This document shows positions 42,439-51,462 of a stretch of DNA of 64,000 bases, piece by piece. The notes beneath the pieces are model-generated. The model did not search any database. It saw only the letters and a list, made by a program, of their open reading frames with translations, and was not told where the DNA came from. The stretch lies in contig NZ_CP029488.1 of assembly GCF_003177035.1 (NCBI RefSeq), positions 3,788,501 through 3,852,500 of the forward strand. The letters are read 5' to 3'. A program made the position numbers and the translations under genes. This DNA comes from Salinisphaera sp. LB1. GTDB lineage: Bacteria; Pseudomonadota; Gammaproteobacteria; Nevskiales; Salinisphaeraceae. Within the stretch, counting starts at the first letter, position 1. Each line of letters opens with the position of its first letter.

Positions 42439-42754
42439 TAGTGATTTCCTCGGCTTGAATCGTCATCATTGATGGAATGTTCGGAACTTCAATTGATTCG
42501 ATTTTGTAGTAACGATTTGATGCGCTGTGATAAATGCGTTCGTCATATGACAAATCGCGATAACGCATTACGATGATCACTGATCGTTTGCCGAATTGCT
42601 GTTCACCCTGAACACCAATTGAACCCTTTGCGGGCTTGATGGATGCATAGACCGTGATTCGATCTTGCCAATCGACAATTGGTTGACCGTATGAATCGGT
42701 CGATTCGGATTTGGTCTGGATCGTGACCTTGTGTCGTAGCTCACCCGGACGCAT
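42431..42754 (-). CDS. Head-tail adaptor / stopper
   Basis: 107 residues. MRPGELRHKVTIQTKSES..DSYGQ..DWQDRITVYASIKP and the ending MTIQAEEI match the phage head-tail joining family (SPP1 gp16-like). Overlaps the next gene by 8 nt. Confidence 0.85.
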   Translation of the reverse strand: MRPGELRHKVTIQTKSESTDSYGQPIVDWQDRITVYASIKPAKGSIGVQGEQQFGKRSVIIVMRYRDLSYDERIYHSASNRYYKIESIEVPNIPSMMTIQAEEITNG

Positions 42755-42757
42755 TGG

Positions 42758-43321
42758 TTAAACTCCCAATACGCGATGACGGTTTAGGATTGCTCGAACA
42801 CCGAATGGAATTTCGGCAACAGATACGCCAGTTATGACCTGTGAGCGGTTTTCATAGAAGCTGGCTAGTAGCAGTCGCATCGCCTGCACAACATCGACAG
42901 GCGCTTTCATAGGCCCGACTTCATATTGAATTTCGATACCGTTTGGTGCGGCGAGATAGCGAGGCCATTGTTTGCCGGGATTGAGTCTCAACCGACCTTT
43001 GCGGCTGACTGAATAAACGTCTTCGGGTACGTCTTGTGTTTCACCGTCTTCATCGGTGTATGCGAATGAATCAACCGTGTTGATTTCACCACCGGGCAAC
43101 AAAACACCGTCGATAAAACAATCAAAGGTCGTGACCCATGTCTGTTGAGCAAAAGCACGATCGCAATATGCTTCGCAATACTTTCGTGCGGCTGATATCA
43201 AGGTGCTGATTAATGCTTCATCGTCAACAGCGATATCGGCATCAAGACGTAACCATTTCTTGGCATCATCAACCGCGATTGGCTCGTCGTGCGGCTCTTG
43301 CTTTACGAAAGTTTCTTGCAT
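42758..43321 (-). CDS. Head-tail connector (gp6-like)
   Basis: 187 residues. IAVDDAKKWLRLDADIAVDDEALISTLISAARKYCEAYCDRAF is the classic gp6/QLRG-type connector pattern, here quoted only to recall its order; a beta region and VVQAMRLLLASFYENR follow. First gene after the capsid terminator, with its own TAAATA motif. Confidence 0.85.
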   Translation of the reverse strand: MQETFVKQEPHDEPIAVDDAKKWLRLDADIAVDDEALISTLISAARKYCEAYCDRAFAQQTWVTTFDCFIDGVLLPGGEINTVDSFAYTDEDGETQDVPEDVYSVSRKGRLRLNPGKQWPRYLAAPNGIEIQYEVGPMKAPVDVVQAMRLLLASFYENRSQVITGVSVAEIPFGVRAILNRHRVLGV

Positions 43322-43348
43322 CGTGTTTCATGGAATTGGAATCTAATG

Positions 43349-43355
43349 TATTTAT
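43349..43355 (-). promoter_or_regulatory. TAAATA motif upstream of the connector gene
   Basis: CAAATCA then ATAAATA on the minus strand, 28 nt before ATG 43321 and just downstream of the capsid terminator. The other best-placed copy. Confidence 0.6.
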
Positions 43356-43376
43356 TGATTTGCGAATTCCGGACGC

Positions 43377-43410
43377 AAAAAAGCCCGATCAAATCAATGA
43401 CCGGGCTTTA
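43377..43410 (-). terminator. Terminator after the major capsid gene
   Basis: AAAGCCCG and CGGGCTTT stem with an inner TCA/TGA pairing, followed on the minus strand by six T. Confidence 0.85.
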
Positions 43411-43436
43411 ACTCTCTTAGAGTTTGTCGTTAACGA

Positions 43437-44624
43437 TTAGGTGCCTGAGTACACTAGATCGCCGTAGACGATGCCGTTAGGTAGAGGCACGGTGAAGGCT
43501 GCACGAACCGTGGCACGAACCATGATCAAGCCGCTCGCGGCATTGGTGCCGTGCTGTTCGAAAGCCTCGACCTGAGCCTGTTGGCGCATCATGAGCATCA
43601 TGGTTTGACTGTCCGCAACCATGAATTTGCCCTGAGCCATGGCGTTGCTCTGCACAACGGGCATGCCCCATAGAGTCGGCACGTTGCCTAGACCAGTCTG
43701 AACGTATGTGATCGAGCTACCGGCAACGTAGCTCTTAGTGCTCGTCTTGCTTAGCTCAAGATCGGCGAAATCAACCGGATTCATCACGATGAAGGTCGGA
43801 TCGTAGTCGGCAGACTGCACAACCGCCTTGGCCTTCCGAATGTTGTCGATGGACGTATCGCCCGACGCTGGCGTGAAGTCGGTATGGCGACCAGTGACAG
43901 AGACACCGCTTAGGTTCTGACCTGTGCCATCACCGATGATGATCTGTTTCTGTAGGCGTGAGCGCACACCGTTCAACAGCCGGGAGTTAACGAATGTCTG
44001 CATTGCAGGCACGTCGTCTAGGCTGTTCCGGCTGATGGTCACGAAATGCGAAACGTCGCGAACAGGATCGTTCACGGTTTCGACTTCGATATCGGACTCT
44101 GGGCTAGCCGAACCTTCCGCAACTTCGGCCGCGTTGTTGGTGTAAACCTTCTCGCGGCTGTACTCGACGTTGTTCCCGCTGGTCGCGCCAGTCGGAACCA
44201 CGTTCAATAGTGTTAGCGACGCTAGCGGATTGCCGATGATGCCGCGATTGTCAGTGACGACGATGCCGTTTTCGCTACCGGCAGAAACCGAACCATTGAG
44301 AATGGTGTTCTTGACTTCTACGGTCGCGTTCTGACGCTGTTTGCTGGCAAACGCTTGGAAATCCTCGGATTTGGTGAATTCTTCACCCCAAGATTTAGAA
44401 GCCTGCTCGCCAGACTTGTAGCCATCGGCCGCGCCCTGCTCAAGCTCTTTAATCCGGGCCTCGGCTTCGCTCTTATACTGCTCGAAATCTTCGGCCATCG
44501 CCTTGACATCGGCGGCAGTCTTTTCGCTGGCCTTACCCGCTTCTTTAACTTCGGCTTCGTATTTCTTGAAGCCTTCACCTAGTTTTTCGTCTAGTGCCTT
44601 AACGGCTGTATCCAAATCGGACAT
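43437..44624 (-). CDS. Major capsid protein, HK97 fold
   Basis: 395 residues. The first ~110 are charged coiled coil, the delta scaffolding domain removed by the protease. The shell domain follows, with SLTLLNVVPTGATSGNN, VSHFVTISRNSLDDVPAMQTF and LDHGS-type C-terminal end (SGLIMVRATVRAAFTVPLP). Upstream CTAAATAATAAGAC and AAAGGTG sites are shared with the tube gene, the other highly expressed virion protein. Confidence 0.9.
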   Translation of the reverse strand: MSDLDTAVKALDEKLGEGFKKYEAEVKEAGKASEKTAADVKAMAEDFEQYKSEAEARIKELEQGAADGYKSGEQASKSWGEEFTKSEDFQAFASKQRQNATVEVKNTILNGSVSAGSENGIVVTDNRGIIGNPLASLTLLNVVPTGATSGNNVEYSREKVYTNNAAEVAEGSASPESDIEVETVNDPVRDVSHFVTISRNSLDDVPAMQTFVNSRLLNGVRSRLQKQIIIGDGTGQNLSGVSVTGRHTDFTPASGDTSIDNIRKAKAVVQSADYDPTFIVMNPVDFADLELSKTSTKSYVAGSSITYVQTGLGNVPTLWGMPVVQSNAMAQGKFMVADSQTMMLMMRQQAQVEAFEQHGTNAASGLIMVRATVRAAFTVPLPNGIVYGDLVYSGT

Positions 44625-44678
44625 TGTTGGTTCACCTTTATTATTCTTATTATTGGTGTGATTGGTTGTTAGTCTTAT

Positions 44679-44685
44679 TATTTAG
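44679..44685 (-). promoter_or_regulatory. TAAATA motif upstream of the capsid gene
   Basis: CTAAATAATAAGAC on the minus strand, about 55 nt before ATG 44624. Its TAA doubles as the protease stop codon. Confidence 0.55.
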
Positions 44686-45371
44686 ACTTTCAAATTTTTG
44701 ATCGCCTCATACAACTGACTCTCAATACTTGCTTTGGTTGATGAACCAACGTCTCGTTGATCTTCTTCGACTGAATGAACATCTCGTTCATGCATCGCGC
44801 CCTTGATGCAAGTAATCAGGGCTTTAGATTTGGTTTGTGACAAATCGAATTCGTCACGAAAAAACTTTTCAAGCGCGCGGATGTCTTCGATTTCCGCAAG
44901 CGCTTCGTTGAACTCTTTGACGCTCGAAATTTGTGCGTTTAGATCGGCTGGGGTGTTTACAACCGACACTTCAATAAGATCGATTTCCTTGAGAAAGGTG
45001 ATTCCATTCTGTGGTTCTGAATCAACCACGCGATAACCAATCGATAGGCCAGTCACAGCGCCATGTTTAAGGGACGCGTATACGTCTTCGGCCAGACTGT
45101 GACCGGGCGTTAGTTCGCCCTTGACATACAAACCATGTTGATCTTCATGCAAATCAAGCCATTTTCCGATGATGATTGCATTCGAATGGTTCTTATACAT
45201 TTGAACCGGGCGCTTTCGATTTACTAGCGTCTTGGCATACGCGCCTTGCACAATCGAATCGCCGTATGAATCAACATCACCAAACACCGATGCGTAGCCT
45301 TCGAATTGGTATGAATTCGGATCGGTCGCCTTGATCTGGGCGTCTTGGATTTCGAGTGTCTTAGTCTTCAT
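44682..45371 (-). CDS. Prohead protease, HK97 family (S78)
   Basis: 229 residues. YQFEGYASVFGDVDSYGD, then MYKNHSNAIIIGKW (catalytic His) and GAVTGLSIGYRV (catalytic Ser), with EIDLIEVSVVNTPADLNA, all typical. Cleaves the capsid delta domain during maturation. The C-terminal ~60 residues are charged and variable. Confidence 0.9.
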   Translation of the reverse strand: MKTKTLEIQDAQIKATDPNSYQFEGYASVFGDVDSYGDSIVQGAYAKTLVNRKRPVQMYKNHSNAIIIGKWLDLHEDQHGLYVKGELTPGHSLAEDVYASLKHGAVTGLSIGYRVVDSEPQNGITFLKEIDLIEVSVVNTPADLNAQISSVKEFNEALAEIEDIRALEKFFRDEFDLSQTKSKALITCIKGAMHERDVHSVEEDQRDVGSSTKASIESQLYEAIKNLKV

Positions 45372-45399
45372 TTATTATTTTTATTTTCTGAATCTAAGT

Positions 45400-45406
45400 T
45401 ATTTAT
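45400..45406 (-). promoter_or_regulatory. TAAATA motif upstream of the protease gene
   Basis: AAAAACA then ATAAATA on the minus strand, 29 nt before ATG 45371. Confidence 0.55.
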
Positions 45407-45415
45407 TGTTTTTGA

Positions 45416-45613
45416 TTATTCAGCCTTCGCCTGCTGATCCCCTTTTTCAATGATGCGAATTGGTTTCAAGCTCGCGTTCGCTAGTAATTCGTCGCCCATG
45501 CCTTCAACACGCGGTAGATTCTCTAGGTGTCGCACTTCGTTTGGTGTCATGGCACCGCTTTGGATTGCGATTTGATGATTCGCCCAACGTTCGGCGGGAA
45601 GCGGGCGCAACAG
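45416..45613 (-). pseudogene. Portal protein, 3' fragment cut by IS21
   Basis: C-terminal portal segment: LLRPLPAERWANHQIAI, then QSGAMTPNEVRHLENLP, the usual portal end region. In-frame codons run on into the IS21 end and give a spurious start there. Removing the element and one AACAG copy joins this fragment in frame to 48058-49109, giving a 414-residue portal with an uninterrupted NLDDLLRPLP. Confidence 0.9.
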
Positions 45614-45673
45614 TGTCAATGGCCAACAGAACTGACCCACTTTTGGCCAACAAAAATGACCCACCCGTGAAGG

Positions 45674-46414
45674 TCAGCTGAGCGTTTTCTGCTTCAGCCG
45701 ATAGCTCTCGCCTCCGAGCATGTAGAGATGCGAGTGATGGATGATCCGGTCGATGATCGGCACCGCCACATTGTCGTCGTGGAAGAACTCGCCCCATTGG
45801 GTGAAGTCCTTGTTGGTGGTCACGATCAGCGAGCGGTACTCGTAGAACCGGTTGATCAGCTGAAACAGCGCATAGCGCGCCGCCCTGCTCATGGGCAGAT
45901 AGCCGAGCTCGTCGATCACCAGGGCATCGACCTTGGCCAGTTGCGTCAGCTTTTTCTTCAGTTCGCCTTTCATCTCGGCCAGCTCCAGTTCCTCGACCAG
46001 ATCCAACGCGTTCTTGAAGCGCACCTTGTAGCCCGCCTCGACCGCGTGCTGGCCGATGCCGATGGCCAGGTGCGTCTTGCCCACGCCCGGCGGGCCGATG
46101 AACACCAGATTCTCGCGGTTATCGAGGAAGGCGAAGTCGAGCAAGGCCTTGACCTGGCGCTTGGTGATCGTGGTCTGATGGCGGTAATCGAACGCCTCCA
46201 GCCGTTTATCGGCCGGGAACCGCGCCTGGCGTCGGTTAAGCTCGATGCGCCGGGCCTCGCGGCTTGCACGCTCGTGCTCGGCCAGCATGTCGGCGAACAT
46301 AAGGTACGAGACCTCGTTGGCCTCGGCCTGGCGGAGCAAGTCGGTCAGATCGTCGGCGATGGCGCCCAGACGCAGGCTGCGGTAACGCCCGGTGGTGAGC
46401 TCAAGCGTTCCCAT
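45674..46414 (-). CDS. istB: IS21 helper ATPase IstB
   Basis: 246 residues, AAA+ ATPase related to DnaC. Walker A GPPGVGKTHLAIGIG, Walker B VDALVIDELGYLPM and arginine-finger region SLIVTTNKDFTQWGE. It activates IstA at chosen targets. Overlaps istA by 14 nt. Confidence 0.95.
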   Translation of the reverse strand: MGTLELTTGRYRSLRLGAIADDLTDLLRQAEANEVSYLMFADMLAEHERASREARRIELNRRQARFPADKRLEAFDYRHQTTITKRQVKALLDFAFLDNRENLVFIGPPGVGKTHLAIGIGQHAVEAGYKVRFKNALDLVEELELAEMKGELKKKLTQLAKVDALVIDELGYLPMSRAARYALFQLINRFYEYRSLIVTTNKDFTQWGEFFHDDNVAVPIIDRIIHHSHLYMLGGESYRLKQKTLS

Positions 46415-47924
46415 GGGTCACCTCCGGCTGGCCGCTGGGGTGGCCCAGTCGGGCGTAGGCGGTCAGATCCAGGGGCGCGGCGTGAACGGCGGCCGGCGCG
46501 TTCGCCCCGGGATCTCGGCCGCGTTGTTCGGCGCAACGCGCGGCGTCCAGGCGTTGCTTGAGCCGGCCGGCGGTCAAGCCGTCGCGTTCGACCCACGTCT
46601 CGAGTTGACTGAGATCCAGATCGGGCGCGGCCTCGAGCAGGCGCGCCGCGCCGGCCAGTTGATCCCGGGTGTGCCGCGGCATGGTCGCCCGCAGGCGGTC
46701 ACACAGGCGTTGACCCAGGTCGGCGCCGAGGCGCGCGCGGATCCGGGCCTCGAGATCGGCGGTCTGCGCGGCGTGATCGCGGTAATGATCGGTGTTGCGC
46801 TGGACGCGGCCCTTGCCGTGGCACACGGCATGGGTGGCCACGACGTCGCCGCTGTCGAGATCGACGATCTGCAGGTCGGCGCCGGCTTCGGTCACGCCGA
46901 CCCGCCCGCGTTGGTAGGCCATGGGCACCGAGTACTTGTTGGCGCACCACGAGATCAGGCCCGTCTTGTCGACCTGGCGGTGGGCCGGCCCTGCAGCATC
47001 GCGCCCGACGCAAGCCGGCGTCAGATAGGGGCGCAAGTGCGCCTGCTCCTCGGCTTCGAACCGGGCCCGGGGCGGCTGGCCCGTGGTGCCATGAAGGCGC
47101 ACGTTGGCGACGGTATCGAGCCACTGTTGCAGATGGCCGCGCAGGTCGGCTTCGTCGGCGAAGGTATCGCCATACAGGGCATCCTGCTTGACGTACTTCA
47201 CTCCGGCCTCGACCTTGCCCTTGCTTTCCGGGTCATAGCCCCGACAGGCCTCGATGCGAAAACCCGCCGTCGTGGCATAGGCGTGAAACGCCGGGTTCAC
47301 GTCGAGTTCCCGGAACTGCTCGTGGAGTACGACCAGCTTGGTCTGGTCGTACACGCATTCTGCCGGGCAACCGCCGAAATAACGGAACGCTTCGTCGTGC
47401 AAGGCGATGAAGTCGGCCGTGTCCAGCGGCTGGAAGCGCACGCCGACGTAAGCCAGGCGGGAGTAGGACAGCACGAACACGACGAAGTACACAGGCCGCG
47501 GCTGGCCGCCGATCATCACCTGGCGCAGCTCGCCGGGATCGACCTGGCACTGCACGCCGGGCACCGTGTCCAGCACCGGCGCGTAGTAGCGCGTCTGCAC
47601 GGTGTTGAGGGTCGTCTTCATCTGCCCGACATAGCGCCGCAGACTGCGATCGGAGACGTCCAGCTCGCCCACCTTGTCTCGTAGCTTGCGGGCGATCTTG
47701 ACGCTGCTCAGCCGCGGATAGGTCCGCAACAGCCAGGCGATGTAGGGCCGGTGCGCATCGAGCTTCTTGTGACGGCCTCGGTCCGACTGTGCCGCCTCGA
47801 TCGTGGCCTCGTCGGCGCGGAGATATTTGCGCACGGTGTTGCGCGACACGCCCAGCTCCTGGCCGATGGCCCGGATCGACAGCCCTTGCCCGCCGTCGTA
47901 TAGCGCCTTGATTTTATGAATCAT
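46401..47924 (-). CDS. istA: IS21 transposase IstA
   Basis: 507 residues. N-terminal HTH (GLSIRAIGQELGVSRNTVRKYLR), then the DDE core with VQCQVDPGELRQV, GGCPAECVYDQTKLVV and ESKGKVEAGVKYVKQ, then a C-terminal beta-barrel-like region. Complete, so the element may be active. Confidence 0.95.
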   Translation of the reverse strand: MIHKIKALYDGGQGLSIRAIGQELGVSRNTVRKYLRADEATIEAAQSDRGRHKKLDAHRPYIAWLLRTYPRLSSVKIARKLRDKVGELDVSDRSLRRYVGQMKTTLNTVQTRYYAPVLDTVPGVQCQVDPGELRQVMIGGQPRPVYFVVFVLSYSRLAYVGVRFQPLDTADFIALHDEAFRYFGGCPAECVYDQTKLVVLHEQFRELDVNPAFHAYATTAGFRIEACRGYDPESKGKVEAGVKYVKQDALYGDTFADEADLRGHLQQWLDTVANVRLHGTTGQPPRARFEAEEQAHLRPYLTPACVGRDAAGPAHRQVDKTGLISWCANKYSVPMAYQRGRVGVTEAGADLQIVDLDSGDVVATHAVCHGKGRVQRNTDHYRDHAAQTADLEARIRARLGADLGQRLCDRLRATMPRHTRDQLAGAARLLEAAPDLDLSQLETWVERDGLTAGRLKQRLDAARCAEQRGRDPGANAPAAVHAAPLDLTAYARLGHPSGQPEVTHGNA

Positions 47925-48057
47925 AACCCAGTCCTTGATCAGTCCGCTCCGGCGTCTCGTTTGCCCGAACGGTAGGTGGACGGTGGCATCGCTGCCACCC
48001 CGAAGGGTGGGTCAAAAGCGTTGGCCAGCACTGGGTCAGTTTAGATGGCCATTAACA

Positions 48058-49109
48058 AACAGATCATCAAGGTTGAAGTGTGCGAAGATTCGACTTCGCT
48101 CCGTGGGCGTCATGAAGTTAATTCGCAAGCTTTCTTCGAGCTTGATCAACAATGGACGCAACGAAAGCTTGTAATAGCTGTTGATGATTTCAGATGTTGA
48201 CGATCCGAGCGTTGTTGTGTCGTCCATGCTGTGAAGCAAGATAGGCGGCACGTTGAAAATTCGTGCGACTTCGACGACTGAATACTTTCGATTGGCGAGC
48301 AATTCCTGATCGGCTGGCGTCAGTGAAAGCGGTTCAAATTTCAAACCGACAGGCAACACGGGCAAAAAGTCTTCATCACCTTGTGCTAACGCGCCGTATT
48401 CACGTCGAATGCCGTCTTTCTGCTCCTTTGATAGATCGCCGTCCGCCATTGCAGCGGTATCCACGCTAAAGACGCCTGTACGCTTTCCGGCGTTGCCGAT
48501 GACCTTGCCCGTGCGTTTGTTCGCGGCCGAAGCGATGCCTAATGTCTGGCGTGCATAGCCCATGGGCGACAAGCCTTCGATGCCGTTGCCGAATAGCTTG
48601 ACGTGCCAAATATCTTTGGCTCGGTAGGTCTTGATGCCCTGTGAATCGGTGAAGTGATAGACAACATCACCGTTCGGCCTTAGCTCGACTTCCATCTGAT
48701 CGGCTGCTAATGGCAACAGGCCAATCAATCCACCTGATGCATTACGTTGAATGAGGCAATACGCATTGCCCCACGAAACGAGATTGACAATTAATGTTTC
48801 GAGAAACGAAACTTTATCTTGATAGCGGTTGATCTTTCCGTTCGCAAGCAGCTTCGCAATGTCGGTTGATGTGTCTTCAACACGTTTGCCGTTTTCATTC
48901 TTGTAGAATTTGAGCGGCAACGATGCGATATTTTCGGATTGAATCCGGACAGCCTGCCAAACGGCACTAACAGCCATTGCATTATCGAACGTGACAGGCG
49001 GCAAGTCGGCGCTGCTTACATAGGGTGCGATCGGCTGATATCCGGTATTTCGGGACATGCCCGAATTGCCGAGCCGGAATAGATTAGTGAAAAACGAGCC
49101 TATAGACAT
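48058..49109 (-). pseudogene. Portal protein, 5' fragment cut by IS21
   Basis: About 350 codons of an HK97-type portal: AMAVSAVWQAVRIQSENIASLPL, VNLVSWGNAYCLIQRN and VVEVARIFNVPPILLH. The reading frame runs a few codons into the element and stops. The portal is the dodecameric DNA gate of the capsid, so this break should abolish virion assembly unless the element excises precisely. Confidence 0.92.
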
Positions 49110-49136
49110 TCGAAACTTTATTAGTATTGTTTCGAA

Positions 49137-49143
49137 TATTTAT
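49137..49143 (-). promoter_or_regulatory. TAAATA motif upstream of the portal gene
   Basis: AAATTA then ATAAATA on the minus strand, 28 nt before ATG 49109. Confidence 0.5.
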
Positions 49144-49157
49144 TAATTTGTAATTGT

Positions 49158-50705
49158 CTACATCGTTATTGGGTCATTGATCCACGAATCTAGATTGACC
49201 TTCGCCTTCTTTTTCTTATTCGAATCCTCGCCTTCACGATGAAATGCCATGGCGAGTGCTTGAAGCGGATCAATTTTCACTGTGCTCGATTTCTTTCGAA
49301 ATAAACGTTCCTTGCCCTTGCTCATCGCAGTAACGCCGAACGCGGCCGATGTCAGTACAGGGTTATTGCCGTGCCTGACCTTGCGATCGATCAACGCACG
49401 CTCTAGGCGCTCGATACATGGCGTCATCCCCTTATATCCCTGATACACACGCACCAATGGCATCTGAAAACCTTGTCGGTCCATCGCCTGTTGAAAATCG
49501 TAAATGCGATGTGGATCGAACCCGACCATTTCGAATGTTAGATTTCCGTATTTCTCGGCGATTTCCTGAACAACGAAATCGTAATCAATGGATGCACCCG
49601 GAACAGCCGACAAATACCCCTGATCAACCCACGTTGCAAAGGGAATTTGTGACTCTTTCGACTTCTCAACAATGCCGTCTTCTGCAATCCATGCGTGTGT
49701 ATGCACGTTCCATTTCCCGTTCTTGAACTGTGCGAGCATAAACGCCGTCAAATCATCGACTTTTGATAGGTCAAGACCGGCATAAATCGGCAAATTCGGA
49801 TCAAGAGCAATTGGTTTGTTGCCGTTTTCTTTCCAAACGTCTCGCGAGACGAACGATGATGTTCGATCTACGCGTTGATTCAGGTTCAAATTTCGAAACG
49901 CGTTCGCACCATTGGGCATTTCAACGGCCGATCTCGCCAATTTTTCAATGGAAGATATCGACGAAAACAGGCCCATTGCAGGATTCGCTTTCCTCCATTG
50001 GGCTTTGTCCATCAACTCGCAATCTTTGTCGGCGCTATAGACATGCGACACGGTGTGCGGGTCTTTGTTTATGTCTTGGTTGTCCAAGAGAATCGAAAAC
50101 AGGTCGCCATCCTCAGCCGCTTGTGTGCTGATCGCGATGAATAACGCTTCATCCCCATAGGCACCCTGTGACGTGGTTAGCGCGTCATAAAAATCATCTT
50201 GCGGGCCTTTGACCTGTCCAATCTCATCGATGATGACCACGAGCGGCGATAGTCCCATGGCATTGGAAGCCTGTTTCGCAATCGCCTGAAATTCGACGTT
50301 CATCGCGATGCCAATCAATTTCTTTTGCGATGGAATGATTCGGATTTCACGCGAGAGCACGCGCGATTGATGAATGATCTTCGTGCAATATTTGAAGATG
50401 ATGCCCGCTTGCTCGCGAGATTGAGCACCAACGATGATCGTTGCGTTTTGTTTCGCGAGAGGACCGCACAGATAGGCCAACACGATGCAGGCAATTAGCC
50501 CGGTCTTTCCGGACTTTCTGGCGATGGACAGATATGCGGTGTTCGTTCCCTCGGGATTATCGAAAACATCCAGAATGAAACGCTTCTGAAAATCAGCGAG
50601 TTTGATCGGTTGTCCGACTAGCTTTCCCTCCGGAACCTTGCAATATTTCTCGATGAACGCGATGACCTTTTCACCGCGTGTGCGAGGCTTGCGAGGGCGT
50701 GCCAT
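49158..50705 (-). CDS. Terminase large subunit
   Basis: 515 residues. ATPase with Walker A-like SIARKSGKTGL and Walker B LVVIIDEIGQ; nuclease domain with YAGLDLSKVDDLTA and a later acidic site at VGFDPHRI. Cuts and packages concatemeric DNA. The type pairs with P27-like small subunits of HK97-like cos phages. Start overlaps the small-subunit stop by one base (TAATG). Confidence 0.92.
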   Translation of the reverse strand: MARPRKPRTRGEKVIAFIEKYCKVPEGKLVGQPIKLADFQKRFILDVFDNPEGTNTAYLSIARKSGKTGLIACIVLAYLCGPLAKQNATIIVGAQSREQAGIIFKYCTKIIHQSRVLSREIRIIPSQKKLIGIAMNVEFQAIAKQASNAMGLSPLVVIIDEIGQVKGPQDDFYDALTTSQGAYGDEALFIAISTQAAEDGDLFSILLDNQDINKDPHTVSHVYSADKDCELMDKAQWRKANPAMGLFSSISSIEKLARSAVEMPNGANAFRNLNLNQRVDRTSSFVSRDVWKENGNKPIALDPNLPIYAGLDLSKVDDLTAFMLAQFKNGKWNVHTHAWIAEDGIVEKSKESQIPFATWVDQGYLSAVPGASIDYDFVVQEIAEKYGNLTFEMVGFDPHRIYDFQQAMDRQGFQMPLVRVYQGYKGMTPCIERLERALIDRKVRHGNNPVLTSAAFGVTAMSKGKERLFRKKSSTVKIDPLQALAMAFHREGEDSNKKKKAKVNLDSWINDPITM

Positions 50706-51175
50706 TAATCAGACTCGGGACGGGCTAGCAAATCGTCGCCGTCGTCGAATGCCTCGCGATGCTGGCGATGGGCTGCTGTACGGTTGCCTGTGTCCTCGGC
50801 TCGTCCTAGCAGTGCCGTGGCGTGTACGTGTAGAGCACGCGATAGCGCCGCAACCTGCTTGATCTTGCGATCTAGGATTGCTTCGGCTGGGTGGGGTTTT
50901 AGCTGGCCTGATGGGGCTTCGTATACGTAGCCCTCGACATCCAAGATATGTTGGAGCGCGTCACAATCCGCCTTCGCCTTCGCGAGCGTGACCGCGTTTT
51001 CTACGTCGCTCGCATACCACGTATCGTATGCACGCGAATCAATAATATTGTCGAAGTAGATTCGATCCTGTTCGCGAAGTTCTAGATGTTCTGGAACAGT
51101 TGGGCGTTTGCTAGCGAGGGCGTCATGTATCCCTTGGCTAGTGTCTGATTTGGATTGTGGCTTCTCGAATTGCAT
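50705..51175 (-). CDS. Terminase small subunit, P27 family
   Basis: 156 residues. RPTVPEHLELREQDRIYFDNII and the helical middle with DALQHILDVEGYVYEAPSGQLKPHPAE match P27-type small terminases. Binds the packaging site. The 51176-51411 interval upstream, which carries TTGACA, TATAAT-like and GGGGTGGTGATCC sequences, is where a cos site might lie, but none can be assigned. Confidence 0.8.
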   Translation of the reverse strand: MQFEKPQSKSDTSQGIHDALASKRPTVPEHLELREQDRIYFDNIIDSRAYDTWYASDVENAVTLAKAKADCDALQHILDVEGYVYEAPSGQLKPHPAEAILDRKIKQVAALSRALHVHATALLGRAEDTGNRTAAHRQHREAFDDGDDLLARPESD

Positions 51176-51199
51176 CTGAAACGGTCTGTATGTTTCAGA

Positions 51200-51206
51200 T
51201 ATTTAG
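51200..51206 (-). promoter_or_regulatory. TAAATA motif upstream of the small terminase gene
   Basis: AAAACG then CTAAATA on the minus strand, 25 nt before ATG 51175. Confidence 0.55.
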
Positions 51207-51411
51207 CGTTTTGGGGCTTGTGAACGGCCGCTAAGCCCTTGTGCGTTCGTTGGAATTGGTTAGTTTTTGATCAAAGCACAAAAAATTGACAGGGGTGGTG
51301 ATCCTAGGGGATTGATTATAATAGGATTTTCTATATACCCCCTACCCTAAAACGCGTGCAACCGTCTGTTTCAATTGCCTTTTTCACCCTCACGCATTCA
51401 CACACGCGCAT

Positions 51412-51439
51412 AAAAAAGGCCCGATCATGTCGAGCCTTT
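51412..51439 (-). terminator. Terminator after the HIRAN gene
   Basis: AAAGGC/GCCTTT plus CGA/TCG stem with a mismatch between, then six T on the minus strand. It separates the HNH-HIRAN unit from the terminase unit. Confidence 0.75.
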
Positions 51440-51462
51440 CAAATTCCTTTTCGTCTAGTAAC

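Larger units (their letters stand above)
45614..48057 (-). mobile_element. IS21-family insertion sequence, 2444 bp
   Basis: It begins TGTCAATGGCCA and ends with the complement of TGTTAATGGCCA. The terminal inverted repeats are about 53 bp, mostly identical, with inner repeats of TGGCCA and TGACCCA. AACAG flanks both ends (45609-45613 and 48058-48062). It carries istA and istB in the usual overlapping order. It is GC-rich like the host chromosome, so it probably came from the host rather than with the phage. Confidence 0.95.

Noticed and set aside
45416-45664. 82-codon frame as an independent gene
   Set aside because: Its start lies inside the IS21 end; the conserved part is the C-terminus of the interrupted portal.
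51280-51325. TTGACA and TATAAT pair as a sigma-70 promoter upstream of the terminase
   Set aside because: The spacing is about 25 bp, too long for a functional pair, and the direction does not lead to a gene.
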